A stretch of 64,000 nt of DNA from Alcanivorax quisquiliarum (GTDB taxonomy: Bacteria > Pseudomonadota > Gammaproteobacteria > Pseudomonadales > Alcanivoracaceae), in assembly GCF_023051175.1 (NCBI RefSeq), contig NZ_JALKII010000006.1:62001-126000 (forward strand), read 5' to 3'. Below, in pieces: positions 16,634 to 24,568 of the stretch (its first letter is position 1; every line of letters begins with the position of its first letter). The position numbers were made by a program, and so were the translations under genes. Below the pieces are notes generated by a model. That model had not been told where the DNA came from. It saw only the letters and a list, made by a program, of their open reading frames with translations, and ran no database searches.

Positions 16634-17878
16634 TTATCTCGAAAATTGCTTCTTAATAACCCTTTCGGAAACCTGATCTTTATACAAGGCGACTCTAATG
16701 CACATTAGATAGCGGGGGTCTCGTATCGAATATGAATTGTTCTTTTCATTCCTATTTAATAGCGGAGAACCCCCTTTTGCCAGCTCTCCCAATATCGATC
16801 CAATACCCATGTTTGTTACTGGGATAGTCGAAGGAAACTCCTTTCGTATTAGTGCATCGATGTCGTTAGAGTCAAACTGATGCTGTCGGATCTTTGCGAT
16901 ACAGTAGATAACCTGATTTCTTCTTGCGACGGCTGTTTCCCTGCTGTTGAGGTGAGCCTCTATTACCTGGTAACTTTGCCGAAGACCTTGCTTCAACCAC
17001 GACAAGTCAGCATATTGTAAAAGTGCTTTTTCAAACTTCCATTCATTATCCTCTACCTCATAAGCTAGGCATTCACAGTATTCATGAACGCGCTGAGCAA
17101 TGCCCAAGGTTACATCCCACACATGATCCGACAGATCTATCAATGTTTGCCCGGTGATCTTGATAGATAACTGATCGAAGCCTTTCCTTATAATTTCCAT
17201 GACTTGCCCAGAGTCTAGGCTAGCAACTTTTTCGACCTCCTGTATTCGGTTGGAGACCGATTCTAGATTTTTCGTTTCACTGAAGTATTGAAGGACACCG
17301 TTGGGAACACCTACGATAAGAATATTTATATTACATGCCGCGTAGCGGTCATCATCTAACAATATGACGATATCAGCCAGTTCATCCATTAGCTCCTTTG
17401 AGTAAAATATGGATTCGAGGTTGTCTAGAACAATTATTTTTCTATCTGGTGTAGTGTCAGCAAACATCTTAAACGCTTTTAGCAAAGGTTCTTCTTGGCT
17501 AACATTATAGTTGCCACTGTGCTTCAAGCCTCCTTTGGCAAAATATGCGCTTACCTCCGCTGCCTTCTCTTCGCTGAACCCTAATTTTGTAACCGTTCCT
17601 GGTTCTATCAAGCAATTGCATATTTCCTGCGTAATTGACTTCAGCCTAGATGCATTAGCGCAGTTTGCAACGACATACGGGATCTCATTCTCTTTCATAA
17701 CTTTTTTGTAAAGCCATGATTTTCCGTTTCCACTGTCGCCGAAAAGCAGCGTATGGGAATTTCTTTTCAAGGACCTAGCTAAGGATTTCTCATGTAGAGG
17801 CCTATCAACGTACATCTCTGTATTCACCTCTCCCTGTCTCGGTGTGAATACCTCGGTAATCTCTTTACGAACGTTCAT
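16634..17878 (-). CDS. AAA/STAND-like P-loop ATPase (cassette gene)
   Basis: A 414-residue protein. Walker A GDSGNGKS (47-54), Walker B KIIVLDNLES (147-156), a sensor-like NILIVGVPNG and SNRIQEVEKVASLD segment, then a helical lid. The C-terminal 130 residues look like a winged helix (RNQVIYCIAKIRQHQFDSNDIDALI ...). The plan is ORC/TniB-like AAA+, as seen in STAND NTPases and transposition regulators. There is no second gene in its cassette. It may act alone or with a neighbouring cassette; a defence role is plausible from its company but unproven. Confidence 0.75.
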   Translation of the reverse strand: MNVRKEITEVFTPRQGEVNTEMYVDRPLHEKSLARSLKRNSHTLLFGDSGNGKSWLYKKVMKENEIPYVVANCANASRLKSITQEICNCLIEPGTVTKLGFSEEKAAEVSAYFAKGGLKHSGNYNVSQEEPLLKAFKMFADTTPDRKIIVLDNLESIFYSKELMDELADIVILLDDDRYAACNINILIVGVPNGVLQYFSETKNLESVSNRIQEVEKVASLDSGQVMEIIRKGFDQLSIKITGQTLIDLSDHVWDVTLGIAQRVHEYCECLAYEVEDNEWKFEKALLQYADLSWLKQGLRQSYQVIEAHLNSRETAVARRNQVIYCIAKIRQHQFDSNDIDALIRKEFPSTIPVTNMGIGSILGELAKGGSPLLNRNEKNNSYSIRDPRYLMCIRVALYKDQVSERVIKKQFSR

Positions 17879-17934
17879 TGTTTAATTCAATTCCTTTATT
17901 TTAGTTTGGGCAACTAAGTGAATATGGGCTTAAG

Positions 17935-18011
17935 AACTAACGACTCAATAACCGGCGCAGCTTTGCTGCGTCCGGCGCCTGAAAGGCGCGAAGTTGATTG
18001 ACTTGTTAGGC
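17935..18011 (-). other. attC site of the 184-aa cassette
   Basis: 77 bases. Minus strand GCCTAAC (18011-18005) to GTTAGTT (17941-17935). It shares the core ACCGGCGCAGCTTTGCTGCG (about 17951-17970) with the site at 18602 without mismatch. Confidence 0.88.
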
Positions 18012-18015
18012 ATTT

Positions 18016-18570
18016 TTAAATTAGTGCTGCTATATCACTACAGTGCTGACAAAAATCGCCAACAACAAATTCAACAATGGAATCAGGCTGCCGATTTGGC
18101 TTATCAACGCCAATTAGAAAAATGTGTTCTCCGGAAGCACCGACTCTAAAATTGGAGGAATTAGTTCTTCGATGTTTTATTTTATTTAGAAGCTTTTCCA
18201 TAGAGATAAAAGAGCCCGCAGACGGGAGTACTCCGTTACCAGGGCCTTGGCTCGCAAGATCATCTTGCTCTGTACGTGTTACCGGCGATACCGATACGGC
18301 TCTTGGTATATTGAGCTGGCTTTCTAGTTGCGAGCCTGCGTAGGTTCCATCGGCTTGCAATTGATCTCGATTTCTCATTATTTCATTAACGATATGGTCC
18401 AGATGAAGCATCGCCTCTTGGCTGGCACGTGCAGCCCGCTGAAAGTCTGGAGTTACTCTCTGCCAAGCGTTGAGAAAGACCACTGAAGTATTTTCTAGCT
18501 GATAAATGGATTCACCAATGGACTTGGACGGGCTTTGATTGCTTCCAGTTAGAAAAGAAATGTTTCCCAT
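18016..18570 (-). CDS. Unknown cassette protein (184 aa)
   Basis: A 184-residue soluble protein with AGGATA before the ATG at 18570. The N-terminal half is helical (SIYQLENTSVVFLNAWQRV ... LHLDHIVNEIMRNRDQL). A serine/proline/glycine-rich linker lies near residues 95-120. The C-terminal section FRVGASGEHIFLIGVDKPNR ... IVEFVVGDFCQHCSDI looks like a small beta domain with a CxxC. No family is recognised. Sequence composition and codon use look normal for a real gene. Confidence 0.6.
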   Translation of the reverse strand: MGNISFLTGSNQSPSKSIGESIYQLENTSVVFLNAWQRVTPDFQRAARASQEAMLHLDHIVNEIMRNRDQLQADGTYAGSQLESQLNIPRAVSVSPVTRTEQDDLASQGPGNGVLPSAGSFISMEKLLNKIKHRRTNSSNFRVGASGEHIFLIGVDKPNRQPDSIVEFVVGDFCQHCSDIAALI

Positions 18571-18601
18571 TATCCTAGTAATACTCCAATCTTTGCGTGA
18601 T

Positions 18602-18676
18602 GCCTAACGCCTAAATAACCGGCGCAGCTTTGCTGCGTCCGGCGCCGCAAGCGCGAAGTTAATTTTCTTGTTAGGG
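18602..18676 (-). other. attC site of the 102-aa cassette
   Basis: 75 bases. Minus strand CCCTAAC (18676-18670) to GTTAGGC (18608-18602). The core ACCGGCGCAGCTTTGCTGCG repeats that of the site at 17935. Confidence 0.88.
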
Positions 18677-18698
18677 CCAAAAGTTACCATGAGCAAAC

Positions 18699-19007
18699 TT
18701 AAAGGCCGATTTCCTTCTTGGCCTTCTTATAGCACTCGCATTCTGTCTCGAGCCACTCGGATTCCTGATATGGTTCTGACGAAGGCAAGTTATTCTGTTC
18801 GCCCCTATACTTACATAGGTCTTTCCATATCTTCTTTTTTCGGAATCGGCCAAATCCAACCTGGCAAACTCTGTCCCATGCACATTTGTACTGGATCGGT
18901 ATTTCCTTCCACCTTTCAGAATCAGCAATGATCTTGGCTATCTCAATCCTTTGCATTGAGCAGAACTGACAGGAATCCCACGCAATCTCGCTAATGATAC
19001 TAGGCAT
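18699..19007 (-). CDS. Unknown cysteine-rich cassette protein (102 aa)
   Basis: A 102-residue protein with a strong AAGGAG 8 bases before the ATG at 19007. It has seven cysteines (SCQFC, YKCAW, RVCQ, DLCK, ECECY) in a basic, tryptophan-rich chain, without signal peptide. Metal binding is possible; no family recognised. It lies 22 bases from its attC, a typical cassette layout. Confidence 0.6.
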   Translation of the reverse strand: MPSIISEIAWDSCQFCSMQRIEIAKIIADSERWKEIPIQYKCAWDRVCQVGFGRFRKKKIWKDLCKYRGEQNNLPSSEPYQESEWLETECECYKKAKKEIGL

Positions 19008-19058
19008 AAGCGCTCCTTTTCGATGATCTGCCCCATGTATGGCATGATTCTGAACTCG

Positions 19059-19106
19059 CCCTAACGCCGCATTCAGCGGCTTGTCCGCTGCAATGCCTTG
19101 TTAGGC
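19059..19106 (-). other. attC site of the membrane-protein cassette
   Basis: A compact 48-base site: minus strand GCCTAAC (19106-19100), GGCATTGCAGCGG / CCGCTGAATGCGGC arms around ACAAG, and GTTAGGG (19065-19059). The stop of the upstream gene, TAA at 19103-19101, lies inside it. Confidence 0.9.
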
Positions 19107-19727
19107 AACCTGTGCCTTTCCACTGCTATTTTTTGATTTATTCTGGATATGCAACACAAATTCTTCTATTGATGGAAAGTGCCTTGGCCCACCTGCAGCT
19201 TTACGGAACTCTTTAAGCAGGTAGTGACCATCTGATGGGGAAACCAAAAAGTGATATTGTTCCTCTAACATATCTCTATCAGCCACGTTGTGTCTCCAAG
19301 CTGAGAGCGTACTTTCAAGATTGTTTAGATAAGATACGATCTGCCACCTGATATCAGCACAGTCTGATACTGGGATTTCAATTGGGCCGTTTGAATTTTT
19401 GGAGGACTCGTGGAGGCTCGATTCTTTCGAAACGCAACCCAGCAATAATTCCTTATGCTTCGAGTCCACCGTAAAGCTCTCCTGATTCAAAAGGGCTTTT
19501 GACTGTTCAAAACTTAGTGTTTCCGCAAATTTCCTAGCAATGGAAGATTGCCTTTGTCTAATAACATCCATATGCATAAGGAGCTTGATAGCCTTTTCTC
19601 TTCTGGATCTTTCATGATCTGCTTTTAAAGACTTTTGAGCCAAGAGGGCCTGAAACGCCACAAAGACAACACCAGCCGCCGTAATGATACTTGAGCCGGC
19701 GATAATCCAGTCAGTTAATGATGACAC
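19101..19727 (-). CDS. Membrane-anchored cassette protein (208 aa)
   Basis: A 208-residue protein starting at a GTG at 19727. One N-terminal membrane helix (WIIAGSSIITAAGVVFVAF, residues 7-27) is followed by a long charged helical region (LKADHERSRREKAIKLLMHMDVIR...) and a soluble domain ending in FVLHIQNKS. This is the shape of the DUF4760-like family, in which a membrane helix precedes a coiled helical part; I cannot confirm membership. It lies 26 bases from the previous attC. Function unknown. Confidence 0.6.
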   Translation of the reverse strand: MSSLTDWIIAGSSIITAAGVVFVAFQALLAQKSLKADHERSRREKAIKLLMHMDVIRQRQSSIARKFAETLSFEQSKALLNQESFTVDSKHKELLLGCVSKESSLHESSKNSNGPIEIPVSDCADIRWQIVSYLNNLESTLSAWRHNVADRDMLEEQYHFLVSPSDGHYLLKEFRKAAGGPRHFPSIEEFVLHIQNKSKNSSGKAQVA

Positions 19728-19752
19728 TTACTATAAACTCCTGTGTTTTATT

Positions 19753-19830
19753 GCCTAACGCCCGGCTCACGCGCCGGTTTGGAGCCGCGACGCGGCGGAA
19801 ACCCAGTCGCTGTGTAGCCGGTTGTTATAG
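19753..19830 (-). other. attC site of the Mrr cassette
   Basis: 78 bases. Minus strand CTATAAC (19830-19824) to GTTAGGC (19759-19753). CCGGCTCACGCGCCGG and GCGACGCGGCGG elements form the inner arms. It is the rightmost clear attC. Confidence 0.82.
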
Positions 19831-19839
19831 GTCTTACGG

Positions 19840-20757
19840 TCAATCTTCAATGAAGAAGTCTGTATCTACTTTTTTAACCTCGTATACCGCCGCAGAACTC
19901 ACACCGACACCATGATCAATCATTAGCTGGACTAAATCGGTACCGTCGATCAAAACCACTTTAGGGTCAATCTGCCCCACATAGTCTAAAGCTTCTTTTG
20001 AAAACCGGCTGGTTGTAATGAAAACTCCCTTCTTGGCACGCTGTCCGTGAAGAGCGCCAACGAACTTCTGGATCTCTGGTCTGCCAACAACAGCCTCCCA
20101 TCGTTTGGCCTGCAAATAGATTGCATCCAAGCCCAGGCGATCTTCTTTTATGACGCCATCAATACCTTCATCTGCGGTTTTTCTCGTGGCTTTGCCAGCC
20201 TCTTTAACAGAACCGCCATATCCCATTGCAACAATGAGATGGACGACTAATTTCTCGAAGAATTCCGGCGTGTTGCCTTTAATCAGATGAAGTAACTCAT
20301 TCGCCACTTCATCTCTCAATTGCTGATATGCTTGCTCTAATGTTTCTTCAGGGGTCGCGGATGACGGCCCGCCCTCAGGATTGCTGGTAACTTTCTCGGT
20401 TCTGTTCTTGCTGCTCGCCTGCCGAAATTCTTGAAACTCTTCGAACCGTTCCAGATATTTAATGTCAATTTTTTCAGGTGCTTCGGCGAGAATTTTTCGG
20501 CCTCGCTCAGAAATATGAAAGCGCCCCCGCTTTGGTGACTCCAAGACACCTGCCTGTGTGAGGTAGACCTTTGCCCATGCCACGCGATTTGCGTATGTCG
20601 TTTGCCGACCACTTGGCAGCCTTTCCCGTAGATCGTCTTCGGAAAGGCCCATTACCTTAGCGAGCCCATCACGCGCTTCTTGCATCGTATGCTCTTTTCC
20701 ATCAGCGGAAAACTTGAGCAATGGCAACATCAATGATTGAAAGTCAGGTACAGCCAA
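19840..20757 (-). CDS. mrr: Mrr-type restriction endonuclease (cassette gene)
   Basis: I start at the TTG at 20757 because GGGAG lies 8 bases before it and the product (MAVPDFQSLMLPLL) then matches Mrr start and length (305 aa against about 304 in E. coli); an in-frame ATG at 20814 would add 19 residues. An N-terminal winged-helix domain (1-100) includes RVAWAKVYLTQAGVLESPKRGRF. The C-terminal Mrr catalytic domain has EGIDGVI (D200) and QAKRW (Q216-K218), the D...QxK form of the PD-(D/E)XK site. Mrr cuts DNA with foreign modification. It is the first cassette seen from the right. Confidence 0.88.
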   Translation of the reverse strand: MAVPDFQSLMLPLLKFSADGKEHTMQEARDGLAKVMGLSEDDLRERLPSGRQTTYANRVAWAKVYLTQAGVLESPKRGRFHISERGRKILAEAPEKIDIKYLERFEEFQEFRQASSKNRTEKVTSNPEGGPSSATPEETLEQAYQQLRDEVANELLHLIKGNTPEFFEKLVVHLIVAMGYGGSVKEAGKATRKTADEGIDGVIKEDRLGLDAIYLQAKRWEAVVGRPEIQKFVGALHGQRAKKGVFITTSRFSKEALDYVGQIDPKVVLIDGTDLVQLMIDHGVGVSSAAVYEVKKVDTDFFIED

Positions 20758-20777
20758 GTGGGTACTCCCATTTTTAT

Positions 20778-20880
20778 CTATAACAGAGATTAGGACGCAC
20801 GCGCTTATATCCAATAACGACGCACGCGACCTATCACGACATCGGTTTAAAATAAGCCATAACTATCAAGGAGTTAGGAA
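20778..20880 (-). other. Proximal boundary of the array; possible attI remnant
   Basis: The minus-strand GTTATAG (20784-20778) lies 21 bases before the mrr start, where a cassette junction is expected. Upstream of it CGCGTGCGTC occurs twice as a direct repeat (plus-strand coordinates 20794-20803 and 20819-20828), which recalls the direct integrase-binding repeats of attI sites. A hairpin pairing like an attC is not seen. Assignment is tentative. Confidence 0.3.
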
Positions 20881-21575
20881 GAGGCCTGATTTACCAGATC
20901 CTGTTCGCGTGACTTCTTCTTTCCCCAATCCGACAACACGGCCCAAGCTGGCCCAACTCGGCCAGAGACCAAGCTGGCCTGCGGCATCGCACTCAGCGGG
21001 GCAGTAAAAGCCAGTGGACGGGCCAAGTCAGTGCAAAACTGACTGATAGACACATTCATGCCTTCTATCAGCGGCCGTCCCATCGCACCCCGAGGCCAGC
21101 ACCACTATTCACCAGGCACGCTACCGCCCCGTCAAACGCGAACAATTCTCAAACGAAAACAGCTCGCTTAACGTCAAAAAAGTCTCGATTTAATAACGGG
21201 AAAACCAGAATAAAAATGGAATCCCCAGTAACCTGTTGTTTTTCAAAACCCCGGAGGCAACGCGAACGGATAGCCAAAGCGCACGCGCGCCGAAGTAAAC
21301 AGCCACTTAAATTGATATGCCATTAGTGGGAACAGACTCAGAGGATATGCTGCAGCGCCGGCGCAGCCATGATCCTTGGCCTGATGTGTTCCCTTTTTAT
21401 TTTGTGATGGCACAGAGTGTGCACAGTTCACATTTCGGGTGCAAGTCTACCGGGCATAGGTGGGATGAATGAGATATGAACAGAAGCTCTGAAAGCGGCC
21501 AGCCGCTATTGATACCGGGCTCTCGCTTTCATTGATCGATCTCCCAAACCAGTCACAAGTAGATACCCGCCTTGC
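20881..21575. other. Gap without a convincing gene
   Basis: About 695 bases between the array boundary and the DUF2442 gene. Short frames exist (for example 69 codons on the minus strand at 20874-21083), but none has a good start signal or a recognisable product. An integron integrase would need about 1 kb and is not here, nor is a decayed copy visible by eye. Confidence 0.55.
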
Positions 21576-21833
21576 TCAATGGGCAGCCCGCCGACCATGC
21601 AATAGCCCTTCCACAGAAACATCTTCATCCAGCTCAGGCCAATGAATGCCCTGCCCTTCGCCGAGCAACTCGTAGCTTGCGCGCTGCCCATCGGTTGCCT
21701 TTTCCAGCCGGGGGAACCAGGCCAGCGGCACGGACAGCTCTCTTCCGTCCACCAGAGACACGATGAGTTTGGTATCCGTGCATTTCACAGATACCGCGTG
21801 CGGTACGTTTTTGTCATGCGTCGAAAAATTCAT
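21576..21833 (-). CDS. DUF2442 domain protein
   Basis: An 85-residue protein with the DUF2442 pattern: VKCTDTKLIVSLVDGRELSVPLAWFPRLEKATDGQRASYELLGEGQGIHWPELDEDVSVEGLL. The phrases VDGRELSVPL.WFPRL and GIHWPELDEDVSV are diagnostic. Members often pair with a DUF4160 protein, but no such gene is adjacent here. The molecular function of the family is not known. Confidence 0.85.
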   Translation of the reverse strand: MNFSTHDKNVPHAVSVKCTDTKLIVSLVDGRELSVPLAWFPRLEKATDGQRASYELLGEGQGIHWPELDEDVSVEGLLHGRRAAH

Positions 21834-21928
21834 CCCAGGCCTCCAAGAAAATTAGTTCATGTCATCACTATGACTTTTACCGTGCTCTACTTCTGAGCAG
21901 GGAATCCGCCATTTAACGCCAGCCACCA

Positions 21929-21954
21929 ACAAAAACGCCACCCGAAGGTGGCGT
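21929..21954 (-). terminator. Terminator of the pnp operon
   Basis: On the minus strand ACGCCACC-TTCG-GGTGGCGT (21954-21935) is followed by TTTTTG. It is a perfect 8-bp stem with a stable UUCG loop, 25 bases after the pnp stop. Confidence 0.92.
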
Positions 21955-21978
21955 CTCTGCAACCCATCAAAGCGTCAC

Positions 21979-24072
21979 TTACGCTTCAACAGCTTCCTTC
22001 ATGGACAGCTTGATGCGGCCACGCTGATCCACGTCCAGCACTTTCACTTTGATCACGTCGCCTTCTTTCACGTAGTCGGTGACTTTCTCGACGCGCTCTT
22101 GCGCGATTTGCGAAATGTGCAGCAGGCCTTCGGTGCCGGGGAAGATTTCGACGAAGGCGCCGAAATCGACGGTGCGGGTCACTTTGCCTTGGTAAATTTC
22201 GCCCACTTCCGGCTCGGCGGTGATGCCTTCGATCTTGGCAGCTGCGGCAGCGGCCAGGTCGCGGGTTTCGGCATACACTTTGACGGAGCCGTCGTCTTCG
22301 ATATCGATGTTGGCGCTGAATTCTTCGCACAGGGCGCGAATGGTAGCACCGCCTTTACCGATGACGTCGCGGATTTTATCCGGGTTGATTTTCAGGGTGA
22401 TCAGGGTCGGTGCGTTGGCAGAAAGCTCCGCACGCGGCTGGCTGATGACCTTGTTCATTTCGCCGAGGATGTGCAGGCGGCCTTCGCGTGCCTGGTTCAG
22501 CGCGGCTTCCATGATTTCTTCGGTGATGCCCTGGATCTTGATATCCATTTGCAGGGCGGTCACGCCTTTCTCGGTGCCGGCTACTTTGAAGTCCATGTCG
22601 CCGAGGTGGTCTTCATCACCGAGGATGTCGGAGAGTACGGCGAAGCGGCCGTCTTCTTCTTTCACCAGGCCCATGGCGATACCGGCCACCGGCGCTTTGA
22701 TCGGCACACCGGCGTCCATCAGTGCCAGCGAGGTGCCGCACACGGAGGCCATGGAAGAAGAGCCGTTGGATTCGGTGATTTCCGAGACCACGCGGATAGC
22801 GTACGGGAATTCCTGTTCGGTTGGCAGCACTGCTTGCACACCGCGGCGGGCCAGACGGCCGTGGCCGATTTCACGGCGCTTTGGTGAGCCGACCATGCCG
22901 GTTTCACCCACGCAGTACGGGGGGAAGTTGTAGTGCAGCATGAAGCGATCCTGGCGTGAACCTTCCAGGGCGTCGATCAGCTGTGCGTCGCGCATGCCGC
23001 CGAGGGTGGCAGCGACGATGGCCTGGGTTTCACCACGGGTGAACAGGGCTGAACCGTGGGCTTTGGGCAAGCAGCTGGTTTCGATGTTGATCGGGCGCAC
23101 GGTGTTCAGCGCACGGCCATCGATACGCGGCTTGCCGGAAACAACGGCTTCGCGCACGGTTGCTTTTTCCAGGCTGCCGAACAGGCTGGCCACTTCCGCT
23201 TTCTCCGGCGCACCTTCTTCGCCGGTGGCGAGCGCTTCGATGGCTTCGGCTTTCAGTTCGCCCAGGCGGGTGTAGCGCTGCTGCTTGTCGGTGATGGTGT
23301 AGGCTTCTGCCACACCGGCGCCGAAGCGGGATTGGATTTCACCGTAAAGCGCGTTATTGGTTTCGGCGGCCTGCCATTCCCACTGCGGCTTGCCGGCTTC
23401 GGCGGCAAATTCACCGATGGCTTTGACGGCAGCTTGCAGTTCCATATGGCCGAACAGCACCGCGCCCAGCATCTGGTCTTCGGTCAGCTCTTTGGCTTCG
23501 GATTCTACCATCAGCACGGCGCCTTCGGTGCCGGCAACCACCAGATCCAGTGCGGAATCTTTCAGCTCGGAGTAGCGCGGGTTGAGGATGTACATGTCGT
23601 CGATGAAACCGACACGCGCAGCACCCAGCGGGCCAGCGAACGGAATACCGGAGATGGCCAGTGCGGCGGAGGTGCCCAGCAGTGCGGCGATATCCGGATC
23701 ATTGTCTTTGTCGGCGGACATGACGGTGGCGATGACCTGCACTTCGTTCATGAAGCCTTCGGGGAACAGCGGGCGGATCGGGCGGTCGATCAGCCGGCTG
23801 GTCAGGGTTTCTTTCTCGGACGGGCGGCCTTCGCGCTTGAAGAAACCGCCCGGGATGCGGCCGGCTGCGTAGGTGCGCTCCTGGTAGTTGACGGTCAGGG
23901 GGAAGAAGCCTTTGTTCGGGTCGGCTTCTTTCTTGCCTACTGCGGTGACCAGTACGGCGGTTTCGCCGATGGTGACCATGACTGCGCCGGAGGCCTGGCG
24001 GGCGATGCGGCCGGTTTCAAGCACGACGGTGTCGCGGCCATACTGGAATTCTTTGCGTACAGTATTGAACAT
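21979..24072 (-). CDS. pnp: Polyribonucleotide nucleotidyltransferase (PNPase)
   Basis: A 697-residue enzyme that degrades RNA 3' to 5' with phosphate and is part of the degradosome. Two RNase PH domains, a helical linker, a KH domain ([20 protein letters not shown], about 560-620) and a C-terminal S1 domain ([20 protein letters not shown]) are all intact. Length fits the family (about 700). It is last in the rimP-nusA-infB-rbfA-truB-rpsO-pnp cluster and lies behind the rpsO terminator hairpin, as in E. coli, where RNase III cleavage and PNPase autoregulate this leader. Confidence 0.97.
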   Translation of the reverse strand: MFNTVRKEFQYGRDTVVLETGRIARQASGAVMVTIGETAVLVTAVGKKEADPNKGFFPLTVNYQERTYAAGRIPGGFFKREGRPSEKETLTSRLIDRPIRPLFPEGFMNEVQVIATVMSADKDNDPDIAALLGTSAALAISGIPFAGPLGAARVGFIDDMYILNPRYSELKDSALDLVVAGTEGAVLMVESEAKELTEDQMLGAVLFGHMELQAAVKAIGEFAAEAGKPQWEWQAAETNNALYGEIQSRFGAGVAEAYTITDKQQRYTRLGELKAEAIEALATGEEGAPEKAEVASLFGSLEKATVREAVVSGKPRIDGRALNTVRPINIETSCLPKAHGSALFTRGETQAIVAATLGGMRDAQLIDALEGSRQDRFMLHYNFPPYCVGETGMVGSPKRREIGHGRLARRGVQAVLPTEQEFPYAIRVVSEITESNGSSSMASVCGTSLALMDAGVPIKAPVAGIAMGLVKEEDGRFAVLSDILGDEDHLGDMDFKVAGTEKGVTALQMDIKIQGITEEIMEAALNQAREGRLHILGEMNKVISQPRAELSANAPTLITLKINPDKIRDVIGKGGATIRALCEEFSANIDIEDDGSVKVYAETRDLAAAAAAKIEGITAEPEVGEIYQGKVTRTVDFGAFVEIFPGTEGLLHISQIAQERVEKVTDYVKEGDVIKVKVLDVDQRGRIKLSMKEAVEA

Positions 24073-24141
24073 ATCTCTCGTCTCTTCTCTCTTCTCAACA
24101 ACAATATTGCGTGCCGCCGCTGGCTCTGGCGCAGAAACGCC

Positions 24142-24180
24142 AAAACAACAGAAGCCCGGTGCTACCGAGCTTCTGTTGCA
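24142..24180 (-). terminator. rpsO-pnp intercistronic hairpin/terminator
   Basis: Minus strand CAACAGAAGC (24179-24170) pairs with GCTTCTGTTG (24155-24146), with CGGT/ACCG continuing the stem inside, and TTTTGG follows. It is 30 bases after the rpsO stop, the position of the E. coli rpsO terminator. Partial read-through would feed pnp. Confidence 0.8.
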
Positions 24181-24208
24181 TTGAGCATGTTGCGGCGATC
24201 CGGCGCGT

Positions 24209-24478
24209 TTAGCGACGCAGGCCCAGACGCTCGATCAGTTGTGCATAGCGGCTCTGATCTTTCTTGGCCAGATAGTCCAGCAGCTTGCGGCGCTGGTTTA
24301 CCATGCGGATCAGCCCGCGGCGGCCGTGGTGATCTTTCTTGTGGGCCTTGAAGTGGTCTTGCAGGCCGTTGATGTTGGCGGTCAGCAGGGCCACCTGAAC
24401 TTCCGGGGAACCGGTATCACCGTCTTTCAGGCCATAATCTTTCAGAATCTGTGCTTTCTCTTGCGGGCTCAGTGCCAT
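24209..24478 (-). CDS. rpsO: 30S ribosomal protein S15
   Basis: 89 residues from the ATG at 24478 ([16 protein letters not shown]); the frame is open five codons further but the family starts here. The motifs [15 protein letters not shown] and [22 protein letters not shown] are complete S15 signatures. S15 binds 16S rRNA early in 30S assembly. Confidence 0.98.
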   Translation of the reverse strand: MALSPQEKAQILKDYGLKDGDTGSPEVQVALLTANINGLQDHFKAHKKDHHGRRGLIRMVNQRRKLLDYLAKKDQSRYAQLIERLGLRR

Positions 24479-24568
24479 GGTATTGCTCTCCAATATGCGC
24501 GATTGATGACGCGGTCAGCCATGCATATTTATAGCTGCCGCCAGTTCAAGCCCCGGTAAACTCCGGCC

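Noticed and set aside
8196-19830. The regularly spaced palindromes considered as a CRISPR array or REP family
   Set aside because: Spacing is 0.4-3.3 kb with whole genes between, the sites differ in length (48-81 bases), and they share only the integron end motifs and secondary structure.
20874-21083. A 69-codon minus-strand frame near the array boundary, considered as part of an integrase
   Set aside because: It lacks any tyrosine recombinase motif (no R...HxxR...Y boxes), has no good start signal and is far too short.
21420-21470. GGGTGCAAGTCTACCGGG-like sequence suspected to be a group II intron end
   Set aside because: No domain V or reverse transcriptase is seen nearby and the 5' GUGYG signature is not in place.
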